Source of the DNA: Chloroflexota bacterium
GTDB lineage: Bacteria; Chloroflexota; Limnocylindria; Limnocylindrales; CSP1-4
Length of the DNA: 5,455 bases
Assembly: GCA_021789355.1 (NCBI GenBank)
Contig: JAJYJR010000433.1
Location: 1-5,455, forward strand
Direction of reading: 5' to 3'
The notes under the pieces are model-generated. The model worked only from the letters and a program-made list of their open reading frames with translations. It searched no databases and had not been told where the DNA came from. A program made the position numbers and the translations under genes. This document shows, piece after piece, positions 1 through 4,870 of the stretch (within the stretch, counting starts at the first letter, position 1; each line of letters starts with the position of its first letter).

Positions 1-390
1 CGAGGCATACGTCGACCCCGGTGCGGATCGCACGTTGAGCTCGGACCCGAGGCGGGTCACGCAGCCGAGCGAGGGATCCTCCCGGATCAGGGCGGATCGC
101 CGCCGCAAGAGAAACGCGACCCGCTCGGTCAGCCTGGGCGGTGCCTCCTCGGCGAGCAGCCGAGCCAGGAGCTCCTCCTGCTTGACACGGAAGGCGGCCA
201 GGGCGAGCGCCTCCTTCGAGGGAAAGTGGAAGTAGAACGCCCCCTTGCTCACCTGGCTGGTCTTGACCAGCTCGTTCAGCGACACCCCCTCGTACCCGTG
301 CTCGGCGAAAGCCCGCGCCGCGGTCTCGATGATGTGGGTTCGGGTCCGATCGGCGCGCGGTTGGCGGCTGCGAGCGACTGTCTGAGCCAT
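1..390 (-). CDS. TetR/AcrR-family transcriptional regulator, ArpA/ScbR-like, C-terminus missing
   Basis: This is a DNA-binding repressor, probably ligand-responsive. It reads inward from ATG at 390-388 and stays open to the left edge, giving 130 residues starting MAQTVARSRQ. Residues 14-64 are a typical TetR helix-turn-helix: RTRTHIIETAARAFAEHGYEG, then VSLNELVKTSQVSKGAFYFHFPSKEALA in which SKGAFYFHF carries the recognition helix. Residues 65-130 begin the ligand-binding and dimer domain. The FYFHFPSKEAL core and the following 'LIREDPSLGCVTRLGSEL' stretch resemble gamma-butyrolactone receptors such as ArpA and ScbR; this subfamily call is from memory of the family, not a search. No earlier start is possible, because an in-frame TAA lies at 423-421. 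No Shine-Dalgarno sequence precedes the ATG, and the putative -10 is only 11 nt upstream, so the transcript may be nearly leaderless. The ligand pocket cannot be judged because the gene is cut. Confidence 0.93.
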   Translation of the reverse strand, partial: MAQTVARSRQPRADRTRTHIIETAARAFAEHGYEGVSLNELVKTSQVSKGAFYFHFPSKEALALAAFRVKQEELLARLLAEEAPPRLTERVAFLLRRRSALIREDPSLGCVTRLGSELNVRSAPGSTYAS

Positions 391-399
391 TGCAGGAGA

Positions 400-427
400 G
401 TAACATACCGACCGGTCGGTTTATAAG
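400..427 (+). promoter_or_regulatory. Candidate divergent promoter for the 642-857 / 930-1430 genes
   Basis: A -35-like GTAACA (4 of 6 matches to TTGACA) at 400-405 is followed after 16 nt by TATAAG (5 of 6 matches to TATAAT) at 422-427. The operator palindrome fills the spacer, so a bound repressor would block this promoter and the opposite one together. Transcription from here would give a leader of about 200 nt before the first gene at 642. Confidence 0.4.
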
Positions 428-430
428 CTC
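402..430 (-). promoter_or_regulatory. Candidate promoter of the TetR-family gene
   Basis: On the minus strand a -10-like TATGTT lies at 407-402. A weak -35-like GAGCTT lies at 430-425, with a 17-nt spacer almost filled by the palindromic operator. The predicted start of transcription would be only a few nucleotides before the ATG, consistent with the missing Shine-Dalgarno sequence. The -35 match is poor, so the call rests mainly on the -10, the spacing and the operator. Confidence 0.35.
403..424. promoter_or_regulatory. Palindromic operator resembling an A-factor-receptor (ARE-type) site
   Basis: The core ACCGACCGGTCGGT at 407-420 is a perfect 14-bp palindrome. Read outward from the centre, the minus-strand half is GGTCGGTATGT and the plus-strand half is GGTCGGTTTAT. 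The ArpA half-site consensus as I recall it is GG(T/C)CGGT(A/T)(T/C)G(T/G). The left half fits at all 11 positions and the right half at 10 of 11 (A instead of G at position 10). The site lies 13 bp upstream of the TetR start, which fits autorepression, and overlaps candidate promoters for both directions. The palindrome is seen directly; which protein binds it is inferred. Confidence 0.8.
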
Positions 431-641
431 ATTCGCCGACCATTCACCCCCTCGGTGTCGGCGCATTGCGCGGAGGGCTGGTTTCTGGAGGCCAAGCGAT
501 CACAGGCCCGGCGTCGGCGGGACATTCCGCCCGGGCAGGCGTGACACCGTCTCTGGACGAGGGGACACGTGGTGCCCGAGCCTCTTGCCGATCGGGGGCG
601 TCAGGCGCCCGTTTCCCATCAGACGCTGGGAGGACAGTCAC
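428..641 (+). other. Long leader or untranslated region before the small membrane protein gene
   Basis: No gene is supported here. The reading frame of the 642 gene is open back to an ATG at 390, but that upstream peptide is arginine- and proline-rich and looks like out-of-frame high-GC translation, and 642 has the better start. Short inverted repeats are present: GCGCA/TGCGC around 466, GGCGG/CCGCC with a 6-nt loop at 516-531, and GGGCG/CGCCC with a 5-nt loop at 596-610. Repeats of this size are expected by chance at this GC content, and I recognise no riboswitch class. Confidence 0.4.
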
Positions 642-857
642 ATGAAGCTTCGTACCTTGGCGATCGCCGTCGCCGTCCTTGGGCTCGCCGCCTTCCTCGC
701 GAGCGGTCTCGAATACGAGCTCCCGGGGTTCCCATCGCTGGTAAGCGAGGCAGCCTGGCCCGTGTTCCTGCTCGCCGTTCTCACCGAGGTCGGTCTTGGC
801 ATCACCGCGCTCGTTCGACGGGCGCGCGACGGCCGTGTCGCTGCCGCGAGCCGATAG
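642..857 (+). CDS. Small two-helix membrane protein, 71 aa, function unknown
   Basis: The function of this gene is not recognised. The ATG at 642 follows GGGAGGA (628-634) at a 7-nt distance, a strong ribosome binding site that decides this start over the in-frame ATG at 390. The protein begins MKLRTLAIAVAVLGLAAFLA. Residues 5-22 form a first hydrophobic helix, or possibly an uncleaved signal anchor, and residues 39-58 form a second (AWPVFLLAVLTEVGLGITALV). A short acidic, proline-containing loop lies between them (residues 23-38). The tail, RRARDGRVAAASR, is positively charged and is probably cytoplasmic by the positive-inside rule. No catalytic motif is visible. The gene may share a transcript with 930-1430, 72 nt downstream, and may be controlled by the operator at 403-424. 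A real, expressed gene is likely. Confidence 0.72.
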   Translation: MKLRTLAIAVAVLGLAAFLASGLEYELPGFPSLVSEAAWPVFLLAVLTEVGLGITALVRRARDGRVAAASR

Positions 858-929
858 CCCGGCCAGGGACGCACGGCTCACCGTCGCGCCCGTGCCGCCG
901 CGATCAGTCGTCAGCGTGGAGGAGATCGA

Positions 930-1430
930 GTGAACACCACATGGGCCCGGCTGGACCCGATCGCCGGACTCTGCTTGAGCCTGCTGCTGGCCTTGGCCGC
1001 CCCTGCACGCGCGGCAGCATCGACCCAAACGGTCCGTCAGTCGTTCGTCCAGACCTCCGCCGACATCAACGAGTGCAGCGGACTGCCCGTGACCGTGACG
1101 ATCAACGGAGACACGGTTCTACACATCACGGAGGGTCCCGACGCCTCCGTCTCGGCGACGGTCGCCACGACGGCGATGCTCACGCTGAGCCCGGATACGG
1201 CGGGCCAGCCCACCTACAGCGGTCGCCTCACCGATCTGTTCAGCGGCCATGGGTACGTGGACCCTGCCACCGGGGAGATCGACGTCCGGGCCATGACCTT
1301 GGTGCACGACGTGATCCTGCATGGGACCGACGGTTCGCTCATCCGGGTCCACGGCACTGCGCATGCGACGCTCAGGCCCGATGGCACCGTGGCCGTTTCC
1401 TTCGACCGTTCCACCTACGCTTGCCCGTAG
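930..1430 (+). CDS. Secreted protein of unknown function, 166 aa, two mature cysteines
   Basis: The start is GTG at 930, chosen because GGAGGAG (918-924) lies 5 nt upstream. Residues 1-29 look like a Sec signal peptide: a short N-region containing R7, a hydrophobic core 'LCLSLLLALAAP', and a cleavage site near ARA at about 26-29. The mature part (about 135 residues) is rich in Thr, Val, Gly and Asp in alternating patterns, suggesting an all-beta fold. Only two cysteines remain after cleavage, C49 and C165, close to the two ends, and they probably form a disulfide tying the termini. The 'ECSGLPVTVTINGD' start and 'VSFDRSTYACP' end recall small exported proteins of high-GC bacteria with no assigned role; this is recollection, not a search. 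There is no lipobox and no enzyme motif. The gene follows 642-857 on the same strand after 72 nt and may share its transcript. Confidence 0.82.
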   Translation: MNTTWARLDPIAGLCLSLLLALAAPARAAASTQTVRQSFVQTSADINECSGLPVTVTINGDTVLHITEGPDASVSATVATTAMLTLSPDTAGQPTYSGRLTDLFSGHGYVDPATGEIDVRAMTLVHDVILHGTDGSLIRVHGTAHATLRPDGTVAVSFDRSTYACP

Positions 1431-1458
1431 CGCTTCTGCCGCGACGCCTGCGGGAGCC

Positions 1459-1472
1459 CGGTCGGCGGACCG
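1459..1472 (+). terminator. Weak hairpin after the secreted protein gene
   Basis: CGGTC (1459-1463), loop GGCG, then GACCG (1468-1472) form a perfect 5-bp stem 28 nt after the stop at 1430. No run of T follows, so it is not a standard intrinsic terminator. It lies in the 106-nt gap before the histidine kinase gene and could be a weak terminator, an RNA-stability element or chance. Confidence 0.22.
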
Positions 1473-1524
1473 CTGATGGCGCGTGGCAGATGGGTTGCTC
1501 GGTGCGCCTATTCCCCTGACCTCG

Positions 1525-1530
1525 TAGCGT
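1525..1530 (+). promoter_or_regulatory. Candidate -10 element for a leaderless kinase transcript
   Basis: TAGCGT fits the TANNNT -10 pattern and ends 6 nt before the GTG at 1537, placing the expected transcription start on or next to that GTG. The gene has no convincing Shine-Dalgarno sequence (upstream bases are GTAGCGTAGTGCG), as expected for a leaderless message. No clear -35 is visible at 16-18 nt spacing, so this is only a candidate. Confidence 0.3.
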
Positions 1531-1536
1531 AGTGCG

Positions 1537-3684
1537 GTGAAGCAAAGCGTGGTCAACCTGATGGCCCGACCTGCGCTCGGACTGGAGCAGGCACTGCGGA
1601 CCGGGCGAACCCTCCGACATGCCGCCTGGGCGGCCTCGTCGTTCTCGCTGGTGCTGCTCCTGGTCGAGCTGGCCATTCTGATGCTCGGGGCTGGAGCCGG
1701 AGCGGCATCAGCGCCGGGTGGGCCGGACGTCGGCCAGGTAGCTCTCCTCGCCGGCTTCCAGCTCGTGATGGCGACGCTCGGCGCCCTGATCGTCCAGCGT
1801 CATCCCCGGAACCCGATCGGCTGGATCTTCATCGTCGTCGCGCTGCTGTTCGGAGTCGCCGGTGCGGCCGGCAGCTACGGGTCGATCGCAGGCGCATCGC
1901 TCCCCGGCGCCGGCATCGCCGCATGGGCGGCCACGATCGCCTCCGGCCCGGTGCTCTTCGGTGCCCTGGCGTTCCTCTTCCTGCTCTTCCCGAGCGGGCG
2001 CCTGCTGTCGTCCCGCTGGCGCTGGGCTGCCCTCGGGACAGCGGCGGCGCTCGTCCTCGTGGCGCTGAGCGAGGCGACCTTGCCTGGGCCGCTGCAGAGC
2101 TACGCGTCGGTATCCAATCCGTTCGGAATCGAGCCGCTGGGCCCCATCCTGCAGGCCGTCTTCGGTGGCGCCGCGTTGCTGCTGCTGCTCATGGTGGCGG
2201 TGGCCGCCGTGTCGCTTGTGGTGCGCTTCCGTCATTCGCAGGGCCAGGAGCGCGAGCAGCTCAAGTGGGTCGCGAGCGCGACCGCCGCCGTCGCGACCCT
2301 GTTCCTCAGTGGCCCCATCTTCTGGTTCGTGCTTCCTCCAGCTCTCGGGCAGTGGTGGCCACTCGTCTTCTTCCTTGCCTTGGCCCTGGTTCCCCTTGCG
2401 GTCGGGGTGGCCATGCTCAGGTACCGGCTCTACGACATCGGTCTCATCGTCAACCGTGCCCTGGTCTACGGCATCCTCACGGTCGGCATCGTCGGCCTCT
2501 ACATGCTGATCGTCGGCGGCCTGGGCGGGATCCTCCAGGCGCGGGCGAGCGACCTCCTGCCCCTGCTGGCCACCGGTGTCGTCGCCGTGCTCTTTCAGCC
2601 GCTGCGCGAGCGACTCCAGCGCGCCGCCAACCGCCTCATGTACGGGCAGCGGGATGAGCCCTATGCCGTCGTCTCCCAACTAGGGCGCCAGCTCGAAGCG
2701 ACCCTCGCACCTGACGAGATCCTGCCGGTCATCGTCGAGACGGTGGCCTCGTCACTGAGGCTGCCGTACGTCGCCATCGAGCTGACCGAGGATGCCGGCT
2801 CGATGACATCGGCCTCGTTTGGCAGGCCCCGGGAAGAGTGCCTCACCCTCCCGCTCCTCTACCAGGGCGAACGGCTGGGTCGGCTCATCCTGGGCAGGCG
2901 ACCCGGCGAGGCCGACTTCTCCGCTGCCGACCGACGCCTGATCGATGACCTGGCGCGCCAGGCGGGCGTCGCTGCCTTCGCCTTCCGCCTCACGGCCGAC
3001 CTTCAACGCTCGCGCGAGCGGCTCGTCACGGCGAGGGAGGAGGAACGCCGGCGCCTCAGGCGAGACCTGCACGACGGGCTGGGGCCAGCGCTGGCCACCA
3101 TGGCCATGCAAAGCGATGCGGCGCGCGACGCGCTGGGCAGCGATCCCACTCAGGCCGACGCCCTACTGTCCGACCTGACCGAGCAGCTCCAGGATGCCAC
3201 CGCCGACATTCGCCGCCTCGTCCACGACCTGCGCCCGCCTGCCCTGGACGATCTTGGTCTCATCGGGGCCGTGCGCAACCACATCGTCCAGTTCGAGCGC
3301 GGCGGGCTCCGCGTCACCCTGGACGCTCCCGCGAGCCTCCCGCCCCTGCCAGCCGCCACCGAGGTGGCCGCCTACCGGATCACCCTGGAGGCGCTGAATA
3401 ACGTGCACCGCCACGCTGACGCGCGGATCTGTCGCGTCGCCCTGGCCCTGGATGAGCGATCCGGTCTCCTGGATATCGAGATCACCGACGACGGCCGCGG
3501 GATCCCAGGTGGACGTCGAGCGGGTGTTGGCCTCGCGTCGATGCGGGAGCGTGCCGCCGAGCTGGGCGGCGTGTGTGTCATCGAGCGCCTGGAGGCCGGA
3601 GGCACACGCATCCACGCGTCGTTGCCCGCTGGCTCTGCGGGTGGTCGCCCGGCGGCGACTTCCGATCCGGTGGCCCAGGCATGA
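1537..3684 (+). CDS. Multi-TM sensor histidine kinase, GAF-like region plus HisKA_3/HATPase_c
   Basis: This membrane sensor kinase autophosphorylates on histidine and passes the phosphate to the regulator encoded next. Residues 33-353 hold about ten hydrophobic segments (near 33-53, 66-86, 95-115, 130-152, 162-180, 205-230, 245-268, 273-296, 306-330 and 335-353). They include the family signatures RHPRNPIGW (88-96) and LRYRLYDIGLIVNRALVYG (294-312). Residues 375-485 look like a GAF domain, followed by a short coiled linker (486-505). HisKA_3 follows, with phosphoacceptor H512 in RRDLHDGLGP. HATPase_c shows its N box (EALNNVHRHADA, 618-629), DDGRGI (651-656) and GVGLASMRERAAELGG (663-678). All catalytic motifs are intact. 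The GTG at 1537 is chosen as the longest start and for a possible leaderless promoter; ATG at 1561 (residue 9) is an alternative, and neither has a good ribosome binding site. The stop overlaps the next gene by 4 nt. The signal sensed is unknown. Confidence 0.95.
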   Translation: MKQSVVNLMARPALGLEQALRTGRTLRHAAWAASSFSLVLLLVELAILMLGAGAGAASAPGGPDVGQVALLAGFQLVMATLGALIVQRHPRNPIGWIFIVVALLFGVAGAAGSYGSIAGASLPGAGIAAWAATIASGPVLFGALAFLFLLFPSGRLLSSRWRWAALGTAAALVLVALSEATLPGPLQSYASVSNPFGIEPLGPILQAVFGGAALLLLLMVAVAAVSLVVRFRHSQGQEREQLKWVASATAAVATLFLSGPIFWFVLPPALGQWWPLVFFLALALVPLAVGVAMLRYRLYDIGLIVNRALVYGILTVGIVGLYMLIVGGLGGILQARASDLLPLLATGVVAVLFQPLRERLQRAANRLMYGQRDEPYAVVSQLGRQLEATLAPDEILPVIVETVASSLRLPYVAIELTEDAGSMTSASFGRPREECLTLPLLYQGERLGRLILGRRPGEADFSAADRRLIDDLARQAGVAAFAFRLTADLQRSRERLVTAREEERRRLRRDLHDGLGPALATMAMQSDAARDALGSDPTQADALLSDLTEQLQDATADIRRLVHDLRPPALDDLGLIGAVRNHIVQFERGGLRVTLDAPASLPPLPAATEVAAYRITLEALNNVHRHADARICRVALALDERSGLLDIEITDDGRGIPGGRRAGVGLASMRERAAELGGVCVIERLEAGGTRIHASLPAGSAGGRPAATSDPVAQA

Positions 3685-4343
3685 CCGAACCGATCCGGGT
3701 CCTGATCGCCGACGACAATCCGCGCTTCCGCCACGGCCTGCGCGCGCTCCTCCGATCCGCAACGGAGACAGAGGTGGCAGGCGAGGCGAGCACGGGCGAG
3801 GAGGCGATCACCCTGGCCGATCGGCTGCAGCCCGATGTCGTCCTCATGGATATCAAGATGCCGGACCTGAACGGCGTCGAGGCAACGCGACGGATCATGG
3901 CGAGCAGTCCGCATATCGGGGTCCTGATGCTGACCATGGTCGAGGACGATGACGCGGTGTTCGCGGCGATGCGGGCCGGGGCACGCGGCTATCTCGTCAA
4001 GGGAGCCTTGAAGGCTGAGGTCCTGCGCGCGATCCGGGCGGTGAGCAGCGGCGAGGCGATCTTCGGCCCGTCCATTGCCCGCCGCCTGATCGACTACTTC
4101 TCGGTACCCCGGTCGGTCTCGTCCGATCAGCTGTTCCCCGAGCTCACCGTCCGCGAGCGAGAGATCCTCCGGCTCATCGCCGAGCACCTGACCAACCCGG
4201 AGATCGCGGCTCGGCTCTCCCTGAGCCCCAAGACCGTGCGGAACGTCGCATCGAGCATCTTCAACAAGCTGCAGGTGACCGATCGCGCGGAGGCCATCGT
4301 GCGGGCTCGGGATGCAGGGCTGGGCCGCAGCAGCGGCACGTAG
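3681..4343 (+). CDS. NarL/FixJ-type response regulator, REC plus LuxR HTH
   Basis: This transcription factor is the partner of the kinase just upstream. Its ATG at 3681 overlaps the kinase TGA as ATGA, so the two are translationally coupled and made together. Length is 220 aa, usual for the family. The receiver domain (about 5-122) has the acidic pair D11/D12, phosphoacceptor D57 in VVLMDIKMPDLNG, T85 in VLMLTM, and K107 in GARGYLVKGA. After a linker that includes IFGPSIARRLIDYF, the LuxR-type HTH covers about 154-214 (LTVREREILRLIAEHLTNPEIAARLSLSPKTVRN, then IFNKLQVTDRAEAIVRARDAGL). One oddity: in the recognition helix the usual pattern is TVxxHVSNI, but here it is TVRNVASSI, so the well-conserved histidine is V189 and its neighbours are A190 and S192. 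The frame is open upstream to 3573, but the ATGA coupling and the receiver-domain boundary fix the start at 3681. Targets are unknown. Confidence 0.96.
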   Translation: MTEPIRVLIADDNPRFRHGLRALLRSATETEVAGEASTGEEAITLADRLQPDVVLMDIKMPDLNGVEATRRIMASSPHIGVLMLTMVEDDDAVFAAMRAGARGYLVKGALKAEVLRAIRAVSSGEAIFGPSIARRLIDYFSVPRSVSSDQLFPELTVREREILRLIAEHLTNPEIAARLSLSPKTVRNVASSIFNKLQVTDRAEAIVRARDAGLGRSSGT

Positions 4344-4364
4344 GGAGGCGACTGGCCGCGCCCG

Positions 4365-4395
4365 CATCGGCTACACGGTCACCGTCAGACCGATG
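4365..4395. terminator. Nested inverted repeat between convergent genes, possible bidirectional terminator
   Basis: The outer arms CATCGG (4365-4370) and CCGATG (4390-4395) enclose inner arms ACGG (4375-4378) and CCGT (4382-4385) around the loop TCA. A symmetric 4-by-4 internal loop separates them. The whole element is centred in the 76-nt gap between the regulator stop (4343) and the stop of the convergent gene (4420), where a shared terminator is expected. There is no T-run on either side, so it would be non-canonical or assist Rho-dependent termination. Confidence 0.4.
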
Positions 4396-4419
4396 ACCGC
4401 TTGACCGGAGGACTTGCGA

Positions 4420-4839
4420 TCAGTCGGCCGGGGTCACCCGCATCAGCAGCTGCTCTGTCGGCTCGAAGGGATCGGGGATGACGATCGGCGTGCCGGTCAC
4501 GGGCAGCAGCAGACCCAGGTCGCTCAGGCAGAACGACGGCGGGAAGCCCGAGGAGCCCTTCATCTCGCGCACGGTCAAGCAGATGTCCAGGTATCCGGAG
4601 ACTGGCTCGACCCAGCTCGTCGGATGAAGCTGGTAGACGGTCTGCCCATTGTCTGCCGAGAACGGCACGTTGCCGCCGGCGCTGCCGTCGGCGAACAGCG
4701 AACCTCCGCCCCACACGCCTTGGCCCTCGTCGGTGTAGGTGAAGGTGTAGACGACCTTGGGGTTGCCGGCCGCATAGACGACCGGGGCGATCGACGCCGC
4801 GAGGACCAGAGCCCCGAGCAGAGCAAGCACCTTTCTCAT
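4420..4839 (-). CDS. Secreted protein of unknown function, 139 aa
   Basis: The ATG at 4839-4837 is preceded on the minus strand by AAGGAG (4853-4848) at an 8-nt distance, a strong ribosome binding site. Residues 1-23 are a clear Sec signal peptide: MRK, a hydrophobic core 'VLALLGALVLAASIAPV', and likely cleavage after VYA at residue 23. There is no lipobox cysteine, so a lipoprotein is unlikely. The mature part (about 116 aa) starts AGNPKVVYTFTYTDEG and is rich in Gly, Thr, Ser and aromatic residues. It then carries a pair of cysteines, C87 and C104, likely disulfide-bonded. A beta-rich exported protein is probable; no enzyme motif is seen and I do not recognise the family. It is the second gene of a minus-strand operon, 31 nt after the membrane protein gene 4871-5455, and converges on the kinase/regulator operon. 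Confidence 0.82.
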   Translation of the reverse strand: MRKVLALLGALVLAASIAPVVYAAGNPKVVYTFTYTDEGQGVWGGGSLFADGSAGGNVPFSADNGQTVYQLHPTSWVEPVSGYLDICLTVREMKGSSGFPPSFCLSDLGLLLPVTGTPIVIPDPFEPTEQLLMRVTPAD

Positions 4840-4870
4840 CGGAGGATCTCCTTATCCAGTCGCAAGGGGG

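Noticed and set aside
461..471. GCGCA-T-TGCGC palindrome as a second operator
   Set aside because: It is short, unlike the 407-420 site, and this kind of GC palindrome is common at this base composition.
390..641. In-frame extension of the 71-aa membrane protein back to ATG 390
   Set aside because: The extension is Arg/Pro-rich and non-coding in character, would start inside the TetR start region, and the internal ATG at 642 has a strong ribosome binding site 7 nt away.
789..795. Further GGTCGGT half-site copies, here and in the regulator gene near 4111-4117
   Set aside because: Each is a single half-site inside coding sequence with no palindromic partner, and is expected by chance in GC-rich DNA.
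444..1028. Minus-strand open frame of 194 codons across the leader and the two small plus-strand genes
   Set aside because: The translation is low-complexity in Gly, Arg, Ala and Glu with no domain, lies opposite two genes with good ribosome binding sites and hydrophobic export signals, and is typical of antisense frames in high-GC DNA.
569..1519. Plus-strand open frame of 316 codons overlapping the 642 and 930 genes
   Set aside because: It is very rich in Arg, His and Pro with no recognisable fold, is out of frame with the two supported genes and lacks a suitable ribosome binding site.
1708..2679. Minus-strand open frame of 323 codons opposite the kinase membrane region
   Set aside because: It consists mainly of Gln, Glu, Gly and Arg codons, the antisense of Leu/Ala/Val-rich membrane helices. 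The sense strand has clear kinase-family signatures.
3573..3680. N-terminal extension of the response regulator upstream of 3681
   Set aside because: The receiver domain begins right after 3681, the ATGA overlap gives a natural start, and the extra 36 residues (MCHRAPGGRRHTH and onward) look like out-of-frame kinase sequence.
3372..4367. Minus-strand open frame of 331 codons opposite the kinase C-terminus and the regulator
   Set aside because: Both sense-strand domains show complete catalytic motifs; this frame has none and is a GC-driven shadow.
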